From NCBI GenBank assembly GCA_030620095.1, contig JAUTXW010002455.1, positions 321,501 through 385,500 of the forward strand: a stretch of DNA of 64,000 bases, written 5' to 3'. The stretch is from Kuschelorhynchus macadamiae. Taxonomy: Eukaryota > Arthropoda > Insecta > Coleoptera > Curculionidae. Every line of letters starts with the position of its first letter. Position 1 is the first letter of the stretch. The notes under the pieces were generated by a model. That model was not told the origin of the DNA. It worked only from the letters and a program-made list of their open reading frames with translations, and ran no database searches. This document shows positions 10,551 to 20,888 of this stretch, in pieces. Both the position numbers and the translations under genes were made by a program.

Positions 10551-11343
10551 CAGGGACGTAGACAGAAAATTCATTTTGGGGGGCCACTTGGGTGCATAAA
10601 TAGTTCTAGAGGGGCCTCTATACAGGGTCTGTCATTACTGTGTCAGAGTAGCATACTTTCCTACTAAAGATTTTTTTTACATTAATGATGGATCCCGTAA
10701 CAAATAATATGTGCCAGTAAAAAAATTGAAACGAATTTTCTACATTTATTTTAGGTTTTTGAATTAAATAACACATTTTTTACAAATGTAACTTAATTAA
10801 ACACATATGAAGAAACATGTTTTTTCACTCTTATTTAATGTACAGTTGCGGAATTATTACTAAAACTAATAAAAAATAAACATGAATAATATAAACCGTT
10901 AACTAAAAAATACAAAAAAAACAATTCATAAAATTAAACTTATTCTTCTCTTATTTTCCCCGAAAATATCTATTACTCTTTGAAGATCTATTTTTTTTTT
11001 AGCAATGACTTCCTCAATTGATAAAATAACTGAGTTTGATAGTCTGTTTTTCCAATTCTATTTTTCAAAAATGAGAAAGTTCGCTTACATTAAGCACTAA
11101 AGACCGGGATTGTTACAGCAATTATTGCTGTTTATATTTTCTTTGTTTTAATTAAGTAAGAGTCAGCATATATTTGGGATTCTTACTAGTAGAGATATTC
11201 TGTGTTGTTGTGGTTTAAGTATTTTATATCGTTAAAAATATTGCGCTTGTATGAGCCTATCGTATAATTTACTTAGACATGCTAATGGGGGGGCAGTGGG
11301 GGGCCACAGAAAAAAAAAGGGGGGCTCCTTGTCTACGTCCCTG
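10551..11343 (-). mobile_element. Short hAT-type DNA transposon with intact ends
   Basis: The ends are CAGGGACGTAGACA (10551-10564) and its reverse complement (11330-11343). Perfect 8-bp duplications ATCTCTTA flank it at 10543-10550 and 11344-11351. The CAG start and the 8-bp duplication are hallmarks of the hAT superfamily. G-rich subterminal sequence (GGGGGGCCAC) occurs at both ends. At 793 bp it is internally deleted but keeps a piece of transposase on the minus strand. Confidence 0.88.
10935..11100 (-). pseudogene. C-terminal remnant of a hAT transposase
   Basis: The minus strand reads in two frames. First comes SERTFSFLKNR, like the conserved SERSFS-x-LK block of the hAT dimerisation domain. 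Then, after a shift, comes RLSNSVILSIEEVIAKK...VIDIFGENK, like the RLS-x-LA-x-LSIE and VID-x-FA-x-K ending of ZMYM-like hAT transposases. Only this C-terminal piece survives in the element. Confidence 0.65.
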
Positions 11344-11351
11344 ATCTCTTA

Positions 11352-12600
11352 GATTAACCCTATAGAAATGAAAAAATGCGTTCGAATGCAAAAAAAATAA
11401 AATAATATTTCCCTGTTTGAGCGTTAAGCGTTATGGAAATAAAGTAAACGTAATAGGAATTGACTGTGATGTAATGCAGATTATCAAGGACGTATGTCTT
11501 GGGAAATTTTTCATCACCAACACTGTAGCGACAGACTCTTAAAAAGGTGCATAGCATATTTTTAAGCGGTGATAAATGCAATCAGAAATCCATTTCTTGT
11601 AAATAAGTGCAGAATTAGTATACCTTTTGTGTATTAATGTATGTATTAATTTTTCATGCACTTAACATTCTGCTAATAATCATTTTTGCTTTAAATTAGA
11701 TCATTTTACACTGAGCTTCACCAATAAGCTTTTTTTAGAGAAATGAGATAGTAGATAATGCCGAAAAGCTAAAACTTATTTCAACAACGATTTGTTAGGT
11801 AATAAATACAATAGTTATTTAAATAAATTCTAAAGTATTAGGTATCAGGTAATCGGGTAATAGAAAATGGTATACAGTCACAACAGTAAAGTTAAGTTAG
11901 AAACAGCGCAACGAGTTCTGAAAATGAATTACTATTATTTATTTTACTAAAACATTCTTACTATTAATTTGTTACGAAAAAAGGTAAACACGTTCTAAAA
12001 GAAAAGAAATAAGAAGATGAAGGCACATACATCAACGAAAACTGTTAATATCAAACTTTAAATTAGAACCGTGAAAACATCATTTATTCAACATAGTGAA
12101 GTTTTATGTATTTACAATTTATCAATAAATTTGTAATTTTATAAATCTGTTAAATCAAAACTATTTACAGATCTAATTATAAATAAGAGCACTACAACAA
12201 TGTACTAATGAGGGAATATGAGATACTATAAATAAGTCAGCTATACTACTTTGTATCGAATTAAAAAAAAGATGGTAGTTTAATTAGACGGAACATATTC
12301 AAGCAATATATGAGAAAAAACAACGAATTACAGAACCAAAATATCTGTTATATGAATTTGTTAAAATGGCTAGTTTACATAAGAAGTTAAATGAGTATCT
12401 CAGCTTGTTTGAACTATTTCAGAATATATATAGGAGCAGCATAAAGAGGTCATTTTGAACAACGTAATGTCCTATCAAATTAGAATAATGGAAGTTTAGC
12501 ACTGTAAGAATACTATTAAAATATAAGGAGGGAATGGTTATTGGAAACTAAAAACAATTAACATCTCAATTGGACCAAAAATAAACAATAATTTTTATAA
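11352..12600. other. No gene seen
   Basis: AT-rich with short chance frames only. The far end may include 3' flanking sequence of the transposase relic that follows on the minus strand. Confidence 0.5.
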
Positions 12601-12608
12601 GCCATTTT

Positions 12609-13440
12609 CAGTGTCAGAGGTATAAACATCAGAATCCGCTTCACAGTCGTCAGAATGATTTGAAGAAATAATCAGTGGCTGTGTACCTGATACATCCCCA
12701 ACATTTATTATATCTCAGGAGTCCCTAATGATTCTATTCACGTGGGCAACGTATTTCTTCCAATGGTCACTGGATATTTCATTCAATACCTTACCCCACG
12801 TAGCCAGTACTTCGTTAATTATTCTTGTGGTAGTCTTAAAATTTTGTGTCGAAACTGTAAAATATACTTGTCAAGATGATACTTTATCGCCTTTTCTGGG
12901 CAATCGATGTTTCTATTTTTCAACAATTCAATTAGTTTATATTTTGGCCAAGACTTGTTGGGGATTTTCTTAGAAAGACCAGAGTGATAAGTTGCATTAA
13001 CCATAATAATTAAACATTTTGGAGGTAAATTTGGAATTACTTTAGTTTTGAACCATGTTTTAATTTTTTTCTATTCGTGCTGTTGTGATAGTTTCCCTTT
13101 TTAGTCCGACTTCGAAATACCAAGCTTGACGTAAATGGTGATATAACGGTGAACTAAAAAACGAACTTCAATAAGTTTCTTTCTAAAAATCTAATCCAAT
13201 TATTACCCTCGGTTGTTTGTTTAGAATTGGTAGAAGAAGTATCATCCCGCCAACTACGTCTTAAGGCTTTTTTGCTGAATATCTATGTTTCATCTAAAAA
13301 TACTGGAGTATAAGGTTCTTGTGTTTCGATATTTCGTGTATATTCACGCAAAAATTTCATTTAGTTCATTTGAGTGTCGGCTTCCGTCTGAATCCTATAC
13401 TACAGCATCAATTTCGCAGAGAAGAAAGGGAATAATTTAA
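12609..13440 (-). pseudogene. Decayed DDE-superfamily transposase of an unnamed insect family
   Basis: Motifs appear in order on the minus strand. YTPVFLDETWIF-like sequence lies near 13290-13330, with a stop in place of W; it contains the first catalytic-type Asp in a DET setting. A piece reading MVNATYHSG...KIPNKSWPK...LIELL follows (12850-13004), matching the DNASYHS...KxP block with N for D. The end near 12609-12850 reads ...WKKYVAHVNRIIRDS, like the HV-x-x-x-E ending of these proteins, then an acidic tail. Stops and frameshifts are frequent. The family is common in insect genomes as DDE endonuclease-like repeats; I cannot name the superfamily. No terminal repeats were found. Confidence 0.6.
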
Positions 13441-14130
13441 AAAAAACCGCTGAGATCTTCATTTAATTGGCTATTGTAACGTATTCCTTTTTAACATACA
13501 TCATATAAATTGTATTCCTAATTTTAATCTTCATAAAATCAGAAATTTTGGTTCTGTATTTGGTTATTTTTCTGATATGTTACTTGAATATGTTTCGTTT
13601 GATTGAACTCCATTTTTTTAATACGAGACGAAGTAGCTTGACTTACTTTTTATTGCCCTCGACGGCACCCTCATTAGTGCATTATTATGGTCAATTCCTA
13701 ACCCTTATCTAACCTGCTGCCTTTCCAACTCAAAAAATGTCAGCACATTTAAAATTAATGATTGAGCCTGCTGATTATATCGCGGCATTTTCGAATGAAT
13801 GTCAATATTATTTTGACACTGACATTGACGAACAGGTAAAAAAATCAAATAACTGTAGAAGTGACAGTCATGTTATATTAAAATCTTTTATCGGCTATGT
13901 TTTCTATGAATTAAAATTAGAAAATATAAGAAAATTACGCCACAGTCAACCCATATTACGTTACCTTTAAAAAATATTTGTAAAGGGCTCTCATATGCTC
14001 CGTATAATAGGAAACAATGTATTTATATGGAAAAAAATAGAAAATATTTGACGTGTTTTACCGCTTGTTAAAAAAGGTAAACACTTTTGGAATGCATTTA
14101 TTTCGTTTTCAGGGGGAAATTTGAAATACC
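13441..14130. other. Flank of the DDE relic; no clear gene
   Basis: The part up to about 13700 may be the 5' region of the relic on the minus strand. An open frame at 13737-13970 (77 codons, +) has no motif I recognise. Confidence 0.4.
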
Positions 14131-14275
14131 AAATTGAAAAAGTTAACTCGTCTTCACTGGAACTCGAATCGAGAACCTTTCGCATTCTTCTCAATAACCA
14201 ACTATGAAAATTTAACTTATTGAATTTAATGTTAGTGGCTTATTACGGTAATGCAGCCTTTGGCGGCCACAAACC
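14131..14275 (+). repeat. Direct repeat left of CACTG element copy A
   Basis: AAATTGAAAAAGT... through TATTACGGTAATGCAGCC is repeated with roughly 75-80% similarity and a ~30-base gap at 16758-16872, in the same orientation, on the other side of copy A. Confidence 0.65.
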
Positions 14276-14315
14276 GAGGCGGGTGTTAAAGGGGAAAGGA
14301 ATCTTTTGATGATTC

Positions 14316-16560
14316 CACTGGCCGACAAGATTTTTCTAACACAGGCCAGCTCATTATTTCCACAATGGAAATACCCTCCCAATAATAAAAAAAATATTCG
14401 AAAAGCCCTAACACGTACCATTTTTTAATAGCCTAATTAGAACCTTTTATATTGGCAGGTAAACAATTGTATTGTGGGACGGCTAAAATGGGTCCATTTT
14501 ACGACCGAAAAATTTCCTAGACTGGGTTGTTAACAACATTAGACATATAATAAACGTTAAACATCACTCTTCTGTTTAGTTTCGAATTGAGTGGTTCTCT
14601 GTGTATCGATAAGCAAGTCTATGTGAAGACGAGAATGTCGAGTCAAACGCGCCGAAGTTGCAAAATTTCTCCTGACAAATTTTATTATATTTGTGGAGAA
14701 TTTCAGGTGATATCACAAGCCAGGCCATTTTCCGAAAATGTAAAAAAAGCCTACTTTAAATATTTTGGTGTGTTAATTGGGGATCAAGATAAGCGGCGGG
14801 CTCCTCATGTGTGCTGTGTTAGTTGTAGTGTATCATTGGTACAATGGATGAAGTGAAAGAGAAAAAGTATGCCTTTTGCAGTTCCAATGATTTGGAACCC
14901 ACCAATCATTCTGACGATTGTTATTTTTGCCTGACAAAGACTGAAGGTTATTCCAAAAAGGGAAAGCACTTAGAATATCCAAATTTGCAATCTGCCATAC
15001 GACCTGTTCCTCATAATGCAAATTGGCCAGTGCCGATTGCGCCTTTAAATTGGCAAACTATTGATTTGGGAGATAACGGAGATAACGCATCATCAAGCAG
15101 CTCAGAAGAACAGTGCACCGATCCCACTTTTACGACAGGTCCCAGTTCCGGCGAGCCATATTTGTTTGTTCAAAGTAAATTAAATGATTTAGTAAATGAT
15201 TTGGGGTTATCCAAGCAACAGTCAGAACTTTCTTCAGTCAGTTCCCGTCTTAAGGAATAGAACCTATTGGCCAAAGAAACGAAAATTACGAATTTCAGAA
15301 AAAGAAATGATATGTTTTCTGAATTCTACAGTATGAAAAATTCGTTGTGCGCGTGTACTGATATAGACAATTAAATGCAGGAACTTGATATTGAATATTC
15401 TCCCCGTGAGTGGCGCTTATTCATAGACTCATCTAAATATAGCTTAAAAGCTGTGTTATTGCATAATGGAAATTTAAAACCCTCTATTTCAGTTGCAATG
15501 AAAGAAAATTATGAAAATATGCGCACGATTTTGGATAAAATAAACTACAATAGGTATAAATGACAGATATGTGGGAACTTAAAAGTTTAAAAGGGGAGAT
15601 TTACAAAATATTGCTGTTTTTTTTCTTTATGGGACAGTCGTGCAATAAATCAGCATTATGTAACAAAAATTTGCCCAGAAAGAAGCGAATTTCAACCGGG
15701 ATCTCAAAGTGTTAAATTTATACCGTTTGTTGATCCCAAAAATGTCCTTTTACCTCCTCTTCATATTAAACTTGGGCTGATGAAAAACTTTGTGAAGGCT
15801 TTGAATAAAGATGGTGATGGTTTTAAATACCTAAGACAAGTCTTTCACCAGTTAAGTGATGCCAAATTAAAAGAAAGCATTTTTATTGGGCCACAAATCA
15901 GAAAACTGCTGGACGATGTCAATTTGACGGAAAAGCTTACCAGACAGGAACTCAGAGCATGGAATTCATTTGTTAATGTAGTAAGAGGATTTTTAGGCTA
16001 CAATATGAATGAAAATTATGAACAATTAGTTAATGAACTCTTAGATGCCCATAAAGCGCTTGGTGCCAGAATGTCATTAAAAATTCACTTCCTCCATTCC
16101 CATCTGTTATTTTTTCCTAAAAATTTGGGAGCTATTAGTGACGAGCCGGGTGAAAGGTTTCACCAAGATATCAGAACAATGGAAATTCGGTACCAAGGAC
16201 GATGGGTGAGTAGTGTTGGTTTTTGATGAGAGACGATAGGACATCTCATAAACGGAAAAAATAAAGTTGAATTAGTGTTTTAAGTTAATAATTTTCTCGT
16301 TTGCTTTTTCTTAGATGTATGGTATGTTTAATAGGCAAAAACTGTAAACATTGTCAATAAACAGGGTTAAGAATTTTCTGAAATAATTTTTTTCTATAGA
16401 TATTAAGTATCGCAACATTCGATATGGTTCTACAACTACAAGAAAACCGTACGTGCTACAACTTTCTATTTGTCATTTTCGTATTTGGATAGGTCTATTC
16501 TATTAGATTATGCTAGTTTGATTTCTGTTACAACAAAAAATTTTTTTTTGTCGGCCAGTG
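14316..16560 (+). mobile_element. CACTG-ended DNA transposon, copy A
   Basis: The left end is CACTGGCCGACAA (14316) and the right end is its reverse complement, TTGTCGGCCAGTG (ending 16560). TTC precedes the left end (14313-14315) and follows the right end (16561-16563), a likely 3-bp duplication. The 2,245-bp interior holds one broken gene (14635-16226). Copy B at 25327-27387 shares the whole length at high similarity. CACT-type ends with 3-bp duplications recall the CACTA/CMC superfamily, but the protein does not resemble an En/Spm transposase that I know. Confidence 0.8.
14635..16226 (+). pseudogene. Broken RYQGRW-family protein of copy A
   Basis: The start is the ATG at 14635 (MSSQTRRSCK), shared in form with copy B. 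Next is a Cys-rich start (YICGEF ... CCVSC, W), then DDCYFCLTKTEG, YPNLQSAIRPVPHN, an acidic S/E-rich linker, LFIDSSKYSLKAVLLHNG, LHIKLGLMKNFVKALNKDG, GPQIRKLL, and near the end MSLKIHFLHSHL, GERFHQDI, RYQGRW. Such proteins recur in arthropod and cnidarian genomes without a named function. The conserved Asp in FIDSS, the GDLK-type motif and the ERFHQD motif could form an RNase-H-like active site, which is inference. Lesions are a frameshift near 14890, TAG at 15258, TAA at 15372, TGA at 15561 and a shift near 15600. The usual tail after RYQGRW is missing. Confidence 0.75.
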
Positions 16561-16757
16561 TTCTTAGTCATTAAGATCTATGTAGCTATCATCCAAATGC
16601 ATCATCGATATAGAGCGATTTCAGTAGGAATGTAATGGACATCTCTGAATAATCTCAAGCCGGACTAGTTTTTAAATTGCTGTTGTTGCTTTTTGATTGT
16701 CTCTATTTTATTAATATAAATTTTTTCAAATTTTTTTAATTAGTATTTTAGACAAAC

Positions 16758-16872
16758 TAAAATTGAAAAAGTCAGCTCATCTCAATCAGAAGTTCAACAA
16801 CCAATTACGACAATTTAATTTATTCAGTTTTATGTTATTGGATTATTACGGTATTGCAGCCTTCGGCGGGAT
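16758..16872 (+). repeat. Direct repeat right of CACTG element copy A
   Basis: This is the second copy of the repeat at 14131-14275. Both end in TATTACGGTA(A/T)TGCAGCCTT. The pair may be part of an older host element into which copy A inserted, or unrelated members of one family. Confidence 0.65.
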
Positions 16873-17000
16873 ACTCATTCGTGATTATTAACATTTATGT
16901 AGCAGTGGCGCAGCTAGGATCTTTAAGGCCCCGGTGCAGGATATTTTATGGGACCCTCTTTCCCGAGAAATTTTCCCAGATAACCGAATCAGTAATTCAA

Positions 17001-17045
<45 letters not shown>

Positions 17046-18534
17046 AAGTATATTTATTTCAACTGAATCACGTAATGAACTCTGGTTTTTGAAGGCCTTT
17101 TCGACGATAACGTCAAAATTATAAAAATGTACAAATAAAAACAATTTTCATATTTAGTACCAATTGCCTAACTTTTGGCTCACCCTGTATATTATCATGG
17201 CAATCTACCTATGCCGATGGTATCACTGTTGACGATTAGTATTCATAAACCCGTTTTTTTTACCCACAAATTTTTAAGTTATGGTTCAATTTTTAAGGTA
17301 AAGTCTATATTTTTGGTAATACCCTGTAGATTGATTAAATATGAAACTATCAAAAATCGATAGAATTTGTTTTTCGGAACTTGTTCATAGATTGTCTAGG
17401 TATGATTAAAAAGCAAATATCAAAACAATTCTCTGGATTCTCTGAATATCTGAAGTTTTTCAAAAATGTAATTAAAATTTAAGGATCTTTTTTATCACCT
17501 TGTTCAGAATATTTACCCAAGTAGCACAAAGTTGTATATTTCCCGGTTTGGTTTCCAAGAAATTTGCAAAATAACACCAAAAATCACCACTCTGTAATTC
17601 ATTTGGTTCTCGACATATGCAGATCGGAAATTTAGTCACAAATTTCTGGTATTCGTTTCGAGTGTCCAGCAGTTTAGTTCAAGTATAGAAAGGAAAAATA
17701 ACGTTTAATATAGTCTTTACAAATATTGCAATTTAAGAAAAATTATATCAGCTTACTTATTATTGAGTATCAAGTCTGGACAGAACAGCGAAATCAGTCT
17801 GGACTAAAGTTACATTTACATTCAATTCCAACTCGAATTTGTTATGAAATTGATTTACATTAGACAAAATTCGAAGTGCACTTCAAAGTAGACTCTGGAT
17901 TGAGCAAGGAAAAGTCTGCCCTTTTGTATTAGTTAAAATAACCAAGTTTTGCCGCCGACGACAAGAAATAGGTCCTTAATTTCGTATGGACGGTGCGCCG
18001 CTTTTCCTTATTAAATATGTCTCGTAATTTACTAACTAATACAACTACTAAGCCTACTTAGTTAACTGTTCAAGATATCGTACTCTTTAGTACCGCCCCT
18101 AAATGTAGACGACTCTTTATGTTCATTCGCATGTAGCCAAAAAATTTGACAGTGGCCTTTTTTGACGTTTATATTGCTTGTGTTTTATTATTAGATATAA
18201 CTTTCCCAAAATTATTTTATTAAAAGTTGATTTCTAATAAGTAAAAATTGGAAATAATAGATATTAGAGATTCCAGTATAAAAAAGTAATACGGCCGAGC
18301 TCAAAAGCTGATTAAACTCTGCGGTGTAGTTTTTGAAGAAAAACCACTTTAACACCCCCAAATATCTTGAAAATGAAGGCTAATAGGTTCCAGTAGGTTT
18401 TCTGGGCTTCATTATCATACGGGAGGGGGGGGGGTACCACCCAATTTTCGTTTATATTTTGTTGGCATGGTTGTAAAGAATGATAATAATAATTACTTCA
18501 CTACATACTTTTTTTATAAATTGTTTAGGTTGGA
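16873..18534. other. No gene seen; isolated MITE-like end and a microsatellite
   Basis: CAGTGGCGCAGCTAGG at 16903 looks like the end of a hAT-type miniature element, but no partner end was found. A (TA)n run follows at 17004-17044. The rest is AT-rich without motifs, apart from a G run (18425-18434). Confidence 0.4.
17004..17044. repeat. (TA)n microsatellite
   Basis: An uninterrupted AT dinucleotide run of about 40 bases. Confidence 0.95.
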
Positions 18535-18625
18535 TGGACCAGGTCATATCTTCATTTGTACAGGTTAGATGCCCCAGGGCATGTATCCTTTCGTTACAGT
18601 ATAGACGCCCCACCGGGCCTTACAC
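18535..18625 (+). repeat. Short imperfect tandem repeat, about 40-bp unit
   Basis: Two to three diverged units, with GGTTAGATGCCCCAGGGCATG at the centre. Each holds a small G/C-rich inverted repeat (for example GCCCCAGGGC). Confidence 0.45.
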
Positions 18626-18845
18626 ACAGTAGCAAAATAACGACACACTCCAAACATCTCTTTAAGAATTGGGTTTTCATAATAAAAATGACTGATAATA
18701 AAATCGTGATGAAAAAGCTAGCGGTACATAAATAATCCTTACATTTTATACTGAGACCTGTAGTGGAATAAAAATGTATAGTTAATCACATAAATTGGTG
18801 TGGTAACCACAAAACAAGATGCCCTGGTATCTTATATCTACAACA

Positions 18846-19003
18846 GGCACGTAGCTAGGAGGAGGGTCCTGGGGGTCTGGACCCCTGGATATAGGCATGT
18901 TTCTTACTACTTTTTGTGAGATTTGACCGTTTGGACCCCCCCCCCCCCCCGAAATGAATTTCTGGTTTGGTCCCACCCCGAACTGAATTTCTGGCTGCGT
19001 GCC
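18846..19003 (+). mobile_element. Candidate miniature element (MITE)
   Basis: GGCACGTAGCTAGG at 18846 and the reverse complement GGCACGCAGCCAGA read from 19003 form imperfect inverted ends about 158 bp apart. The interior has a run of C (around 18935-18951) and a twice-used GAA(A/C)TGAATTTCTGG motif. No clean target duplication is visible; ACAAC occurs near both sides. Confidence 0.4.
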
Positions 19004-20475
19004 ACAACGCATCTCAACTGAGGAGTCAATGCTGCAACAATTTAATTGTGCATTTTTGCGCAAGAATTATAAAAACTTGGTAATCTTTTCAGGTGGGACA
19101 ACTCTCTTGGAATATATGTTTAACAAATAAGTCTCTTCTTGCTGATTATACATTTACTAGGTTTGATTCCTTTATATTTAAAGATTTCCGAGAAATGTGA
19201 AAAAAATCGATGCTATAAGAAGCAGTGTATTTCTATTGACTCCACTGTGCAAAAGAACGCATTCCGTCTCTGTTTCACACATTTTGAAGATAAAATTATC
19301 AAACACAGAATATTTATAAACAGCAAGATGAGACTCATTGAATGGACATTTATTATATCCTATACAGAAAAACGTATGTTGGGTTTGCCACACATTTTTG
19401 AGACAGTCTGTAAGCATAAATATTAATTTTCTACAAAGTATATAAAAAATCCAGAACTCCTAAAATTAAATCAAAATTGGGGTGGCGAATTATAAAGAAA
19501 GACCCCCTTTCCGCACATTTGACATGCGATTTAAAATTTGAAACTCAACTGCCGAACAGACGAATGCAGAGATAATTTTGTCGCCAATTGTTATAATTTT
19601 AAAGACAAATTGGAGTGTATAATCTAAACCATATAAAAAAACAAAATATACAGTACTCCTATTTGTGCAAATTTTGTTATTTAATTAAATCAACATATTT
19701 AATATATATCCTACATGATTATCTCAGAATATCGTATTTTGTGAGATGGTTCTTAGATGTAAGGGCATATTGAAGTTTTTCGGCCAGAACATAAATAATT
19801 ATAAAGCAACTGAACATATTCCGACAGATTAAAGTATATATAAGGTGGTAAAATCTTAGGCAGACATAGGTAAAATATAAATATTTTTAATTCAAGGCGA
19901 TAATTTGCATTTTAGAAAATCGTATAATACAACTAAAATTAAATCAAAATATTGTGCGTTATATTGAAATGTTTATAAATTAGTGATACTGTATATCGTG
20001 TAGACCGTGGGTCATAATGTTCGCAATTTATGGGACACTCTTTTAATATTCATGTTTCAAAAAAAATATTACTAAAATGTCATCTCTCCTCCACTTTCTA
20101 TCTAGTGACGTGATATATTGTTTTTCTTTTCAGCATCCTGCAAATTTTAAGGTTAACCACTGTCAAAAGAGATTTTTCTTCATGCTACAACTTTCCTCAA
20201 GAATAAAGTTATCCGGAAAGTCAATTACACAAAAGTTTGCCATATGTTCCGAACATTATTTTGGGACTTTTTAAAAAGCAAACTATATACTGTTTGATCT
20301 ATCAGAGTGTGTTGACTTGCTTTATTATTTTATATTTAAGCCCAAAACTTCAATATGGCCCGTCTCTCTAACTAAAAAGATAATACTCACACTGTTATTT
20401 TTTGTATAACTTTCTAACGAAACCCGGTAGACTGAAAACTTCAAAAACATTGGTTAAAGTTGTAGTACTTTGTTG
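19004..20475. other. No clear gene; possible THAP-like scrap
   Basis: The open frame at 19139-19426 has no recognisable motif. Around 20134-20274 a frame preceded by a TTTTCTTTTCAG splice-like acceptor reads ICSEHYF after a basic stretch. This resembles the CxxH end of a THAP zinc finger, but it is too short to call. Confidence 0.3.
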
Positions 20476-20525
20476 ATTGGATAAGATAGTATTATATTAA
20501 ATTGGATAAGGTAGTATTATATTAA
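20476..20525 (+). repeat. Tandem duplication of a 25-bp unit
   Basis: 20476-20500 and 20501-20525 differ by a single base (ATTGGATAAG A/G TAGTATTATATTAA). Confidence 0.95.
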
Positions 20526-20712
20526 ATACTTAAATGTGTTTTCAAAATTGTAATTAACCATATTCTTGACGTCAAAATTATCTATCGATTTGTGTATAAT
20601 ATTTTCATTTCAGTCAATTTTTTAAGAGTTATGATGTTTTAAAAAAATGCAAAATTTTTGGGCTATATTCTTCTGCTGGGCAGTTTATTATTAATTATTT
20701 GTTGGTTTTTAG

Positions 20713-20888
20713 AAGGATGTGGATGGTGTGGTAAACCTGTAGAGGAGAATACAAGTGTGATTTCTGCAACAGCCGTTTTTTGCTCAGAATTGTGTTTCTC
20801 ACAATCTCGAAGAGCAAGTTTTAAAAGAAATAAGACATGTGACTGGTGTCGACATGCACGACACACTGTGTCATATGTCGATTTGCAG
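20713..20888 (+). CDS. Sobp: Sobp homologue, penultimate exon (FCS-type zinc fingers)
   Basis: The exon runs from a TTTTTAG acceptor (entering the codon for E at its second base) to a CAG|GTAACA donor at a codon boundary. It encodes about 59 residues with EGCGWCGK, then FCSELCFSQSRRASFKRNKTCDWC and RHTVSYVDLQ. These Cys pairs (CGWC, FCSxxCF, CDWC) and the RRASFKR stretch are the hallmark of SOBP, a nuclear protein that binds the Six-family protein sine oculis. The second finger is completed by the next exon, 2.6 kb downstream. The open frame continues upstream of 20713 without family resemblance, so the acceptor marks the true start. Upstream exons were not found in the window. Confidence 0.88.

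Noticed and set aside
13737..13970. 77-codon plus-strand open frame starting MSAHLKLM
   Set aside because: No motif, no splice context and no poly(A) signal; it lies in transposon-derived flank.
16903..16918. CAGTGGCGCAGCTAGG as the end of a hAT-type miniature element
   Set aside because: No reverse-complement partner or 8-bp duplication was found nearby.
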